Shown: positions 15,484 to 23,319 of the stretch, in pieces
Numbering within the stretch: position 1 is the stretch's first letter
Layout: every line of letters begins with the position of its first letter
Assembly: GCA_964517075.1 (NCBI GenBank)
Contig: CAZFAT010000247.1
Coordinates: 1 to 23,808, forward strand
Direction of reading: 5' to 3'
Length of the DNA stretch: 23,808 bases
Origin: CAZFAT01 sp964517075
GTDB lineage: Bacteria > Acidobacteriota > Vicinamibacteria > Vicinamibacterales > SCN-69-37
The notes under the pieces: generated by a model
Databases searched by the model: none
Told to the model about the DNA's origin: nothing
The model's input: only the letters and a program-made list of their open reading frames with translations
Made by a program: the position numbers and the translations under genes

Positions 15484-17052
15484 ATGGAGGGCCACGTGAG
15501 CCGGGTCAGAACGTCGTCGAGGACGCGCGGAACCGGCGAGTGCCGACCTGAAGGTCGGCCCCTCCGTTTCTGGATCACCCTGCGTCGGACCGTCTGCGCC
15601 CTCGCGCTGGCTGCCGCGCTGCCTCTGTCGGCTTCCCAGCAGACCCGCTCGCCTGGCGCCGCGCCGCCCAACATCGTCTTCATCCTCGCGGACGACATGG
15701 GCTCGGCCGACCTCGGCGCGTACGGCCGGGGGCCCATCCGCACGCCGCACATCGACCGGCTCGCGGCTGAAGGCGTTCGTTTCACCCAGGCGTATGCGGG
15801 GAACACGGTCTGCGCGCCGTCGCGCAGCACGCTCATGACCGGCACGCACATGGGCCACACGCCGGTGCGCTCGAACACGGGCGGCGTCTCGCTCAGGCCC
15901 GACGACGTGACGATCGCCGAGATCCTGAAGAGCGCGGGTTACGCGACGGGTGGCTACGGCAAGTGGGGCCTCGCGGACGTCGGCCAGCCTGGCGTCCCCG
16001 AGCGGCAGGGCTTCGACGAGTTCTTCGGCTACTACCACCAGATTCACGCGCATGAGCACTATCCGGCCTATCTCTATCGGAACAGCGAACGCGTGGAGCT
16101 GCCGGGCAACGAAGGGATCTATGACGGCGCGCCTGCCGGCGAGCGCGGCCTTGGACCCGTCCGGGCCATCGATCCGGCGACCGGCCGGACGCGGCAGTTT
16201 GCGCACGCCCTGATTGTCGACCGCATGAAAGCGTTCATCCGGCAGCACCGCGACGGGCCGTTCTTCGCGTACGGCGCGTGGACGCCGCCCCATTCGCGCT
16301 GGGAGCTGCCGGAGGACGATCCCGCATGGCAGATGTACAAGGACCAGCCGTGGCCGCTCTCGGCCAAGGTCGCGGCGGCGTTCACGTCGATGGTGGACCG
16401 GCACGTCGGAGAGGTCATGGCGCTCCTCACCGAGCTCGACCTCGACGATCGCACGGTCGTCTTCTTCGCCTCGGACAACGGCGGGCTCAACGCGCTCAAC
16501 CGCGCACCGCTCTTCAGCAACGCGCCGTTGCGCGGCGGGAAGACCACGCTGTACGAGGGCGGGCTCCGCGCGCCGCTGATCGTCCGCTGGCCGGGGCGCA
16601 TCGCGCCGCGCGTCAGCCAGCACGTCACCTACTTCCCCGACGTGCTCCCGACGCTGGCAGAGCTGGCCGGCGCCCGCGATCGCGTTCCGTCCATCGTGGA
16701 CGGCCTCTCCATCGTCCCGGAATTGCTGGGCGCGGCCGCCGCAGGTCGTGTGCAGACCACGCACCCGTACCTCTACTGGGAAGATGCCGACATCGACTGG
16801 AACACAGTCCGCTACCTGCCCGAGCACACGCTCCGGCAGGCCGTGCGCGCCGGCGACTGGAAGGGCATCCGCCTGCGGCCCGGCGCGCCGCTGGAGCTCT
16901 ACAACCTGAAGGACGATCCCGCCGAAGCGGGTAACGTGGCGGCCGGCAACCCTGACGTCGTCGCGCGCCTCGAAGGGCACATGGCCGAGGCGCACGTCGC
17001 GCCGCCGCCGCAAGTGGAGCCGCCGCGCGTCGGCGGCCGGAGCTACCGATGA
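15484..17052 (+). CDS. Secreted type I sulfatase (arylsulfatase family, formylglycine-dependent)
   Basis: A 522-residue sulfatase if started at ATG 15484. PNIVFILADDMG (62-73) gives the first metal-binding Asp-Asp pair. NTVCAPSRSTLMTG carries the C-x-P-S-R formylglycine signature at Cys110. GYATGGYGKWGL is the second family signature (Gly where His is usual), and FFASDNGG holds the later metal residues. It hydrolyses sulfate esters after Cys-to-formylglycine conversion; the substrate is unknown, possibly sulfated glycan. A hydrophobic export segment (about 37-50, VCALALAAALPLSA) follows an odd 35-residue Arg-rich leader that overlaps a palindromic repeat. GTG at 15496 is the other start; no ATG/GTG/TTG occurs between the repeat and the signal. 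The phosphodiesterase gene follows 92 bases later. Confidence 0.88.
   Translation: MEGHVSRVRTSSRTRGTGECRPEGRPLRFWITLRRTVCALALAAALPLSASQQTRSPGAAPPNIVFILADDMGSADLGAYGRGPIRTPHIDRLAAEGVRFTQAYAGNTVCAPSRSTLMTGTHMGHTPVRSNTGGVSLRPDDVTIAEILKSAGYATGGYGKWGLADVGQPGVPERQGFDEFFGYYHQIHAHEHYPAYLYRNSERVELPGNEGIYDGAPAGERGLGPVRAIDPATGRTRQFAHALIVDRMKAFIRQHRDGPFFAYGAWTPPHSRWELPEDDPAWQMYKDQPWPLSAKVAAAFTSMVDRHVGEVMALLTELDLDDRTVVFFASDNGGLNALNRAPLFSNAPLRGGKTTLYEGGLRAPLIVRWPGRIAPRVSQHVTYFPDVLPTLAELAGARDRVPSIVDGLSIVPELLGAAAAGRVQTTHPYLYWEDADIDWNTVRYLPEHTLRQAVRAGDWKGIRLRPGAPLELYNLKDDPAEAGNVAAGNPDVVARLEGHMAEAHVAPPPQVEPPRVGGRSYR
15486..15566. repeat. Dispersed palindromic element, copy A
   Basis: The core 15542-15559 is GCCGACCT-GA-AGGTCGGC, a perfect 8-bp stem with a GA loop, followed by CCCTCC. 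An upstream GGAGGG (15486-15491) can pair with CCCTCC (15560-15565) as an outer stem, as in copy B. It lies inside the predicted N-terminal codons of the sulfatase. It shares GACCTGAAGGTC with copy B and GGTCGGCCCCTCC with copy C. Confidence 0.55.
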
Positions 17053-17069
17053 TTGCGCGCCTCGGGCAG

Positions 17070-17128
17070 TGGAGGAGCCGGCCTCCAGGCCGCCTCGACG
17101 CGGGCGGACCTGAAGGTCCGCCGCTCCA
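17070..17128. repeat. Dispersed palindromic element, copy B (two hairpins in an outer stem)
   Basis: Two short hairpins, CGGCCT-CC-AGGCCG (about 17079-17092) and GCGGACCT-GA-AGGTCCGC (17104-17121), are flanked by TGGAG (17070-17074) and CTCCA (17124-17128), which can pair to close a cruciform-like three-way structure. It fills most of the space between the sulfatase stop and the phosphodiesterase start. Related to copies A and C. Confidence 0.6.
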
Positions 17129-17144
17129 TGACAGCCAGCCGTCG

Positions 17145-18104
17145 ATGCTTCGCCTGCTGTGTCTGTTCGTCGCGTTGGTGGGTACCAGTGTCAGCACGCA
17201 GTCCGCCCGCCTGCACGTGCTGGACATTCGGTCGGTCGACGATCTCAAGGCGTTCTTCCGGCCGGACGCGAACGGTCCGCCACTCGTCACGACGCACCGG
17301 GGCGGCTCGCGGGACGGGTTTCCCGAGAACGCCCTCGAGACGTTCGAGAACACCCTGCGGCACACCTGGTCCAGCCTCGAGGTCGATCCCCGCTACACGA
17401 AGGACCGCGTCATGGTCCTCTTTCACGATCCGACCCTCGAACGCACGAGCACGGGGGAGGGCCGTGTGATCGACCACACCGTCGAGGAGCTCCAGCGATT
17501 GCGGCTCAAGGACCCGGCCGGGAAGGTCACGCCTTACCGCATCCCGACGCTCGATCAGGCGCTGGCGTGGGCCAGGGGCAAGACGGTCCTCTTCCTCGAC
17601 AACAAGGATGTTGACGTCGTCGACCGCGCGCGCGCCATCCAGAAGCACGACGCGCGGGCCTGGGCCGTGGTGATGGCCTACACGTTCGAGGACGCCCGGC
17701 GGGTGTACGACTTCGACCCGGCCATCATGATGCAGGTGTTTCTTCCGGACTCGGCGGCGATGGCGCGGTTCGAGACCACGGGCATCCCGTGGACCAATGT
17801 CGTGGGCTTCGTGACTCACGCCGAGCCGAAGGAGCCCGATATCTTCAAGCGGCTTGCCGCCAGGGGTGTCATGGGCATTCTGGGCACGTCCCGCACGATC
17901 GACCGCGCCTACCAGGCCGGGGAGATCGACGGGGTCCGGCTGCGGGCGCGGTATCGCGACGCGGTGGCCTCGGGGGCCCACATTGTCGAGGCCGACCTGG
18001 GGATCGAGGCGGGGGACGCGCTCGAAGCCCGGCGGGCGGCCGCCCCGGTCAGGCAGAGATACTTCACCATTTTCGATGCTTCTTCGCCCGTTCAGGGCCG
18101 ATAA
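17145..18104 (+). CDS. Secreted glycerophosphodiester phosphodiesterase
   Basis: A 319-residue protein starting at ATG 17145, chosen because it opens directly into a signal peptide (MLRLLCLFVALVGTSVSTQS). Upstream in-frame codons are repeat-derived. Family residues visible are His51-Arg in THRGGSRDGFPENALETF, Glu79-x-Asp81 in LEVDPRYT, and His94-Asp95 in FHDPTLERTSTGEG, the usual metal and catalytic set. It hydrolyses glycerophosphodiesters to glycerol-3-phosphate and an alcohol in the periplasm, scavenging phosphate and carbon from phospholipid debris. It lies downstream of the sulfatase, with a palindromic element between. Length is near the family's norm. Confidence 0.88.
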   Translation: MLRLLCLFVALVGTSVSTQSARLHVLDIRSVDDLKAFFRPDANGPPLVTTHRGGSRDGFPENALETFENTLRHTWSSLEVDPRYTKDRVMVLFHDPTLERTSTGEGRVIDHTVEELQRLRLKDPAGKVTPYRIPTLDQALAWARGKTVLFLDNKDVDVVDRARAIQKHDARAWAVVMAYTFEDARRVYDFDPAIMMQVFLPDSAAMARFETTGIPWTNVVGFVTHAEPKEPDIFKRLAARGVMGILGTSRTIDRAYQAGEIDGVRLRARYRDAVASGAHIVEADLGIEAGDALEARRAAAPVRQRYFTIFDASSPVQGR

Positions 18105-18143
18105 CGTCAGTGCCGGCGCGCCGGAGCCGTTTGTGCGGAATTG

Positions 18144-18161
18144 CGCCCATTTCGGTGGGCG
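18144..18161 (+). terminator. UUCG-type stem-loop between the phosphodiesterase and DUF1552 genes
   Basis: CGCCCAT-TTCG-GTGGGCG gives a 7-bp stem (last pair T-G) with a TTCG loop, 40 bases after the phosphodiesterase stop and 42 bases before the next start. No U-run follows, so terminator activity is uncertain. Confidence 0.35.
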
Positions 18162-18203
18162 GCCGTTGTAGGATGTGGTAACTCCATTAGAAAGGGTGAG
18201 GCG

Positions 18204-19541
18204 ATGATCGCTACGGGCAAGTCGCTTCCACGGCGTACGTTTCTGCGAGGCCTCGGCGCGACCATCGCGCTGCCGTTCCTGGACGCCATGACGCCCGCGT
18301 TCGCGTCGTCGGCCAAGGCGCCCCTCCGGCTCGCGTTCCTGTACGTGCCGAACGGCATCGACATGGCGAACTGGAACATCCCGCAGGAAGGCGTGTTCGG
18401 GGAGTTCCCTCGCGTCATGAAGCCGCTCGAGGCCTTCCGGAACGACATGCTTCAGCTCGGCAACCTGACGCACAACAGCGGCCGCGCGCTGCTCGACGGC
18501 GCGGGCGACCACGGCCGGTGCTCCGGGTCTTACCTCACCGGCATCCAGGTGCGGAAGTCGACGACGGACATCAAGGCCAGCATCTCCTGCGACCAGATCA
18601 TCGCCAACAAGATCGGTCACGAAACGCGGTTTGCGTCGCTCGAGCTCGGCATGGACGACTCGCGCCAGGCCGGCGACTGCGACTCCGGGTACTCGTGCGC
18701 CTACACCAACAACCTGGCGTGGAGGAGCGAGACGCAGCCGCTGCCGCCGATTCTCGATCCGCGCGTGCTCTTCGAGCGGCTGTTTGGCACGGGCACCGCC
18801 TTGACGCCGGAGGCGCGTGAGCGGCAGGCGCGCTATCGCCGCAGCATCCTCGACTTCGTCGTCAGCGACACGAAGACGATGCAGTCGTCGCTCGGGCCGA
18901 CGGACCGGCGGAAGCTCGACGAGTACCTGTCGTCCATCCGGGAAGTCGAACGGCAGCTCCTGAAGGCCGAGGAGGACAGCGTTGCGATCGATCCCGGCAT
19001 GGGGAAGCCGTACGGCGTGCCGCCGGACTTCGCCGAGCACTTCCGGCTGATGAGCGACATGATCACGATCGCGTTCCGTGCGGACATGACGCGCGTGCTC
19101 ACGTTCATGATGACGCGCGAGGGCACGAGCCGGGCGTACCGCGAGATCGGCATCCCGGACGGGCATCACCCCTGCACGCACCACATGGGCAAGACCGACC
19201 TGATGGAGAAGGTCACTCAGATCAACGAGTACCACACCAAGCAGCTCGCGGCCTGGCTGCACAAGCTCAAGAACACCCCGGACGGGGACTCGAATCTGCT
19301 CGACAACAGCATGATCGTGTACGGCGCGGGGCTGTCCGACGGCAATCGCCACCTGCACGAGGATCTGCCGACCCTGCTGATCGGCCGCGGCGGCGGCGCG
19401 CTGCGCCCGGGCCGCCGGATCATCTACCGCAGGGAAACGCCCATGGCGAACTTCCATCTCACGCTGATGGATCACATGGGAGTCCACGTGGATCAGTTTG
19501 GCGACGCGTCGGGACGGATCGACCCGGCGAGCCTCAGCTAG
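18204..19541 (+). CDS. DUF1552 family protein, Tat-exported
   Basis: A 445-residue protein. A Shine-Dalgarno (AAAGGGTGAGG) precedes the ATG at 18204, and the product begins with a twin-arginine signal, LPRRTFLRGLGATIALPFL (RR at 10-11). The rest matches the DUF1552 pattern, including LRLAFLYVPNGIDMANWN, HNSGRALLDGAGDHGRCSG, EDLPTLLIGRGGG and GRRIIYRRETPMANFHLTLM. No catalytic activity is established. These proteins resemble the alkaline-phosphatase/sulfatase-like DUF1501 group and are habitually encoded beside DUF1592 cytochromes, as here. Probably periplasmic. A Tat signal suggests export of a folded, possibly metal-containing protein. Metal-like residues include GDHGRC and HHPCTHHMG. Confidence 0.88.
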   Translation: MIATGKSLPRRTFLRGLGATIALPFLDAMTPAFASSAKAPLRLAFLYVPNGIDMANWNIPQEGVFGEFPRVMKPLEAFRNDMLQLGNLTHNSGRALLDGAGDHGRCSGSYLTGIQVRKSTTDIKASISCDQIIANKIGHETRFASLELGMDDSRQAGDCDSGYSCAYTNNLAWRSETQPLPPILDPRVLFERLFGTGTALTPEARERQARYRRSILDFVVSDTKTMQSSLGPTDRRKLDEYLSSIREVERQLLKAEEDSVAIDPGMGKPYGVPPDFAEHFRLMSDMITIAFRADMTRVLTFMMTREGTSRAYREIGIPDGHHPCTHHMGKTDLMEKVTQINEYHTKQLAAWLHKLKNTPDGDSNLLDNSMIVYGAGLSDGNRHLHEDLPTLLIGRGGGALRPGRRIIYRRETPMANFHLTLMDHMGVHVDQFGDASGRIDPASLS

Positions 19542-19562
19542 CCCGGGCGGACGGGCCACGCG

Positions 19563-20660
19563 ATGCAGGCTCGCGGACGCGGCTCGGCTCGGCCGCCCAT
19601 CGGGGTGGCATTCGAGGGCGATCTCGGCCGCCGGCTCGACGCCGTGCTGGTCGTGGCGCTGCTGAATGGACTGGCTTCGAAGGGGCAGGCCCGAAGCATC
19701 GCGCTGGCCATTTCCCGCCCAAGTCTCAGATCAGCGCAGCTGGCGGACGTGGTGTCCCGCTTCTACGCGAGCCGGCCGGCCGGTCCCGCGATGATCGGCA
19801 TGCCCGAAGGGCCGGCCGCCGCCACCGACGCGCCGCCGGTCGCGGCGGCGCTGTTCAAGCCGGCGGCCGACGGCACCGAGCCGTACACCAGCCGCATCAC
19901 GAACCTGCTCGACACTCCCGACAACGCGGTGCTCATCCGCAACATGCTCCTCGCGCAGCACGACGGGAACGCGGTCATCGTGGTCGCGGGTCCGGCGACG
20001 GGGCTGGCGCGGCTCCTCGGGTTGTACGGCGCGCCGCCGCAGATTGCGGCCAAGGTGAAGCACCTCGTGATTGCCGCGGGGGCGTTTCCGTCCGGCGGGC
20101 CAGACGCCGATCTGGCCAGCGACGTGGCGGCGGCGCGTCGAGTCTTCGCCGACTGGCCCACCCCTTTGATTGCCGTGGGAGCCGAAGTCGGCACCGCGCT
20201 GCCGTATCCCGGGGCGAGCCTCGCCAAGGACTTCGAGTGGTCCCCGAATCATCCGGTGGCTGACGCGTACCGCGGGCTGAAGCCGATGCCCTACGATGCG
20301 CCGGCGTCGGCCCTCGCGGCGACGCTGTACGCGGTGCATCCGGAGACCGACGACTTCACCCTCTCCGAGCCCGGCACGATCAGCGTCCTCGACGATGGCC
20401 GAACCCAGTTCACGCCGGGCGCGGGCGGCCGGCATCGCTACCTGATGGTGAACCCGACGCAGCAGGCTCGCGTGAGCCAGCTGTACGCGGAGTTGGTCTC
20501 GGCCGAACCGGTTCGCCGGCAGCAGCGTGGCGGGCCGCCGCCCCAGCAGCAGGAGCCACAGAAGCCGCCGGCTCCGCCCGCGAAGCCGGCCGACGCCCCG
20601 CCCGCGAAGCCGGCCGAGACGAAGCCGGCCGAGACGCCGCGGCCGCCGGCGCCACAATGA
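19563..20660 (+). CDS. Nucleoside-hydrolase-like protein with degenerate active site and Pro/Ala/Lys tail
   Basis: A 365-residue protein whose core resembles inosine-uridine nucleoside hydrolases: VAFEGDLGRRLDAVLVVALL (15-34) takes the place of the DTDxGxDDA calcium loop, and AVIVVAGPATGLARLL (137-152) and KHLVIAAGAFP (166-176) are typical. The first Asp is Glu18, one of the paired Asp residues is missing, and the late HD is His259-Pro-Glu, so calcium binding and nucleosidase activity are doubtful. The C-terminus (about 324-365) is a low-complexity Pro/Ala/Lys/Gln tail. No signal peptide is seen at this start, although its neighbours are exported. It lies 21 bases after the DUF1552 gene and 16 before the DUF1592 gene, so it is probably co-transcribed. 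Confidence 0.75.
   Translation: MQARGRGSARPPIGVAFEGDLGRRLDAVLVVALLNGLASKGQARSIALAISRPSLRSAQLADVVSRFYASRPAGPAMIGMPEGPAAATDAPPVAAALFKPAADGTEPYTSRITNLLDTPDNAVLIRNMLLAQHDGNAVIVVAGPATGLARLLGLYGAPPQIAAKVKHLVIAAGAFPSGGPDADLASDVAAARRVFADWPTPLIAVGAEVGTALPYPGASLAKDFEWSPNHPVADAYRGLKPMPYDAPASALAATLYAVHPETDDFTLSEPGTISVLDDGRTQFTPGAGGRHRYLMVNPTQQARVSQLYAELVSAEPVRRQQRGGPPPQQQEPQKPPAPPAKPADAPPAKPAETKPAETPRPPAPQ
20574..20636 (+). repeat. Short direct repeats coding the Pro/Ala/Lys tail
   Basis: A 20-base unit (ccgcccgcgaagccggccga) is present at 20574-20593 and 20598-20617. An overlapping 15-base unit coding KPAET is tandemly duplicated. Low-complexity expansion of the end of the nucleoside-hydrolase-like gene. 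Confidence 0.75.
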
Positions 20661-20676
20661 GAAGTACTGGGAGCGA

Positions 20677-23079
20677 ATGGACGTGAAACGCTACACCCTT
20701 ACCGTCGGCGTCGTCGCCATGGTCGTCCTGGCGACGGTGGGCATCCGGTCCTCTCAGCAGGGCGCGCCCGCGCCGTCGGCGTCAGCGGCGGCCCGGCCGG
20801 CGGCGCCCGCGGATCGCGCGACGCGCCCGGCCACGCAGCCGCCGACGCAGGCCGCGTTCGAATCGGTCACGAAGTCGCTCCTCTTCGACACCTGCGGCCA
20901 GTGCCACGACGACGTGCAGATGGAGGCCGGCCTCGACCTGACGCAGCCGTACTCGGTGGAATCGCTGTCCACGGATCGCGATCTGTGGGAAGTGATCCTG
21001 CTGAAGCTCAAGTCGAAGGAGATGCCGCCGCCCGACGTCGAGTACTCCGAAGCGCAGGTCAACGCCCTCGTGAAGTTCCTGGAGGGTGAGTTCCGGCGGG
21101 CGGACGCCACGATGACCCCCGATCCGGGCCGTGTCACGGCTCGCCGGCTGAACCGGACCGAGTACACGAACACGATTCGGGATCTGCTGGCCGTGGACTT
21201 CCGGGCGGAGCGGAACTTCCCGACCGACGACTCGGGCGAAGGCTTCGACAACATCAGCGACGTGCTCACCGTCTCACCCGTGCTGATGGAGAAGTACCTG
21301 TCGGCCGCCGAGCAGATCGCGTCGCGCGCGATTGGCGCCGACCCGCTGCCCGACCCGGTCGAGATCGAGTACAGCCTCCGGTTCAGGAACCTCCGCCGGA
21401 TGAACCCCAGCAACGTCACGGGCACGCACCGGGTCGATTTCGACGCCGAGTACGAGCTGCGCATCGGCCTGCAGGGCCAGCGCCCGGCGGACGCCAAGCC
21501 GGTCACGCTGGGGCTGTGGGTGGACGGCCGCCTCGTGCACACGATGCCGATCGAGACGAAGCCGTCGGGGCTCGTGTACTTCAACCCGTACTCCGAGGAA
21601 AAGATGCGTGTGCCGCTGACCGAAGGGGACCACACGCTCCGGCTCGGGTTCATCGACGACGAGTACATCAAAACCTTGCCGAAAGAGAACATCTACACCG
21701 ACAAGGTCAACAAATGGGTCAGCTCGGTCACCATCGTGGGCCCTTTCGAATCGGCCATCGAGAAGCCGAGCCGGAAGCAGATCCTGGTGTGCGATCCGAA
21801 CACTGGCGCGGCCTGCGTGAACCAGATCCTGACCACGCTGGCGCGCCGCGCCTACCGCCGTCCCGTCACGCGCGTGGAGGTGCAGGCGTTGTCCCGCTTC
21901 GTGCGGCTGGCCCAGGCCGAGGGGCAGTCGGTCGAGCAGGGGCTGGCGCTGGCCATCCAGGCCATGCTCGTCTCGCCACACTTCCTGTTCCACATCGAAC
22001 GCGATCGCTACCCGAACAACCCGAACAGGATTCACCGGATCAGCGACATCGAGCTGGCGTCGCGGCTGAGCTACTTCCTCTGGAGCTCGATACCGGACGA
22101 CACGCTGCTGGCGCTGGCCGAGCGCGGCCAGTTGAGCCGGCCGGCCGTGCTCGACGCGCAGGTCGCCCGCATGCTGGTCGACGCCAGGGCGTCCGCGCTC
22201 GGGGAGAACTTCGCCGGACAGTGGCTGGAGATTCGGAATCTCGACAGCATCAAACCGGACCCGGACCGCTTCAAGGAGTGGACGCCGGAGCTGCGTGACG
22301 CAATGAAGACGGAGACGCGGATGTTCTTCGACGCGATCCTCCGCGAGAACCGCCCCATCAGCGATTTCCTCACGGCGCGCTACACGTTCCTGAATGAGAC
22401 ACTCGCGAAGTTCTACGGCATCGAGGGCGTGACGGGACCGGAGTTCCGGCGCGTGGACCTCACGACCGATCAGCGCGGGGGCGTGCTGAGCCAGGGTAGC
22501 GTCCTCGCCGTCTCGAGTTATCCGACGCGGACGTCGGTGGTCATTCGCGGGAAGTACATCCTGCAGAACATTCTCGGGACGCCGCCCCCGCCGCCGCCGC
22601 CCGACGTGCCCGCGCTCGACGAAGCGGCGCTGGGGAAGTCGACGTCGCTCCGGGGACAGATGGAGCAGCACCGGACGAACAGCATCTGCGCGTCGTGCCA
22701 CGCGCGCATGGATCCGCTGGGATTCGGTCTCGAAAACTACGACGCGATTGGCAAGTGGCGCACGACCGACGGCACGTTCCCGGTCGACGCGAGCGGCGTC
22801 CTGCCGGGCGGCGCCTCGTTCTCCGGACCCGCCGAGCTGCGGCAGGTGCTGAACGGGATGCTGCCTGAGTTCTCCCGCAACCTGACGGAGAAGATGCTCA
22901 TCTACTCGCTGGGCCGCGGCCTCGAACGCTACGACCGGCGCACGGTGCTCGAGATCACGGACAAGCTCGCCGCGTCCGGCTATGGCCTCCAGACGCTCGT
23001 GGGCGAGATTGTCCGCAGCCTGCCGTTCCATTCGCGCCGCGCCGAACCCCGCACGGCCGGCGTCAGCGCCAGGAACTAG
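20677..23079 (+). CDS. DUF1592/DUF1588/DUF1585 c-type cytochrome (Planctomycete-type PSD cytochrome)
   Basis: An 800-residue exported protein from ATG 20677. An N-terminal hydrophobic signal (about 5-23) and an Ala/Pro linker (28-57) lead to a cytochrome domain with CGQCH (73-77) and Met116 in EMPPPD as possible axial ligand. Then follow a DUF1587-like segment (RRLNRTEYTNTIRDLL, 156-171), a carbohydrate-binding-like beta region (about 220-370), DUF1595/DUF1592 regions, a Pro run near 635, DUF1588 with a second CASCH (671-675, CASCHARMDPLGFGLENYD) and DUF1585 at the end (DKLAASGYGLQTLVGEIVRS). The order of domains is canonical. Role unknown; presumably a periplasmic or surface electron-transfer protein acting with the DUF1552 partner. 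GTG or upstream starts are less likely because they overlap the preceding gene. Confidence 0.92.
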   Translation: MDVKRYTLTVGVVAMVVLATVGIRSSQQGAPAPSASAAARPAAPADRATRPATQPPTQAAFESVTKSLLFDTCGQCHDDVQMEAGLDLTQPYSVESLSTDRDLWEVILLKLKSKEMPPPDVEYSEAQVNALVKFLEGEFRRADATMTPDPGRVTARRLNRTEYTNTIRDLLAVDFRAERNFPTDDSGEGFDNISDVLTVSPVLMEKYLSAAEQIASRAIGADPLPDPVEIEYSLRFRNLRRMNPSNVTGTHRVDFDAEYELRIGLQGQRPADAKPVTLGLWVDGRLVHTMPIETKPSGLVYFNPYSEEKMRVPLTEGDHTLRLGFIDDEYIKTLPKENIYTDKVNKWVSSVTIVGPFESAIEKPSRKQILVCDPNTGAACVNQILTTLARRAYRRPVTRVEVQALSRFVRLAQAEGQSVEQGLALAIQAMLVSPHFLFHIERDRYPNNPNRIHRISDIELASRLSYFLWSSIPDDTLLALAERGQLSRPAVLDAQVARMLVDARASALGENFAGQWLEIRNLDSIKPDPDRFKEWTPELRDAMKTETRMFFDAILRENRPISDFLTARYTFLNETLAKFYGIEGVTGPEFRRVDLTTDQRGGVLSQGSVLAVSSYPTRTSVVIRGKYILQNILGTPPPPPPPDVPALDEAALGKSTSLRGQMEQHRTNSICASCHARMDPLGFGLENYDAIGKWRTTDGTFPVDASGVLPGGASFSGPAELRQVLNGMLPEFSRNLTEKMLIYSLGRGLERYDRRTVLEITDKLAASGYGLQTLVGEIVRSLPFHSRRAEPRTAGVSARN

Positions 23080-23081
23080 TC

Positions 23082-23097
23082 AAGGGGTCCGTCCCTT
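23082..23097 (+). terminator. Small hairpin after the DUF1592 gene
   Basis: AAGGG-GTCCGT-CCCTT, a 5-bp stem beginning 3 bases after the DUF1592 stop and ending just before the ATG of the next small ORF. It contains the only Shine-Dalgarno-like run (AAGGGG) for that ORF, so it could hide the ribosome site or act as a weak terminator. Confidence 0.35.
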
Positions 23098-23319
23098 ATG
23101 CGATTTCTTGGGCTCCCGCCCCTGCCGTTGGGTGTCGTCCTGTTTGCGTCGGCGTTGACATCATGTGCTCCCGCAGGCGAACCGACGCCGAGTGGACCTT
23201 CCGTGGTCCCTCTAGGGAACTCGACGCCTTCTGCAGCTTCGCTGCCCTTTCACGCCGCCACCTACCTTCTGGCTCTGTATGGGCCTGACTCCATGGGTTG
23301 TCCAGCTGGGCCTACCTAA
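23098..23319 (+). CDS. Short putative lipoprotein, possibly truncated
   Basis: A 73-residue ORF with a lipoprotein signal (about 1-22, ending ALTSC), then a Pro/Ser-rich linker and a last segment with FHAATYLLALYGPDSMGCPAGPT. This resembles the beginning of larger Acidobacteria lipoproteins in which an '(A/G)TYLLxLxG' strand opens a beta domain. The stop at 23317 falls inside a degenerate copy of the palindromic element, so the rest of the domain may have been lost. It could also be a genuine small lipoprotein. Its Shine-Dalgarno lies in a hairpin directly after the DUF1592 gene. Confidence 0.4.
   Translation: MRFLGLPPLPLGVVLFASALTSCAPAGEPTPSGPSVVPLGNSTPSAASLPFHAATYLLALYGPDSMGCPAGPT

Noticed and set aside
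15432..15878. An N-terminal extension of the isomerase-like protein reaching into the sulfatase gene
   Set aside because: The extra residues are low-complexity and antisense to the sulfatase signature region; the ATG at 15431 starts directly at the TIM-barrel fold.
17043..19559. A long minus-strand open frame opposite the phosphodiesterase and DUF1552 genes
   Set aside because: It spans two recognisable genes and their spacer, has Arg/His/Val-rich composition and no motif; GC-driven absence of stops explains it.
21274..23031. A long minus-strand open frame opposite the DUF1592 cytochrome
   Set aside because: The sense strand encodes canonical DUF1592/1588/1585 motifs with two haem sites; the antisense product has none.
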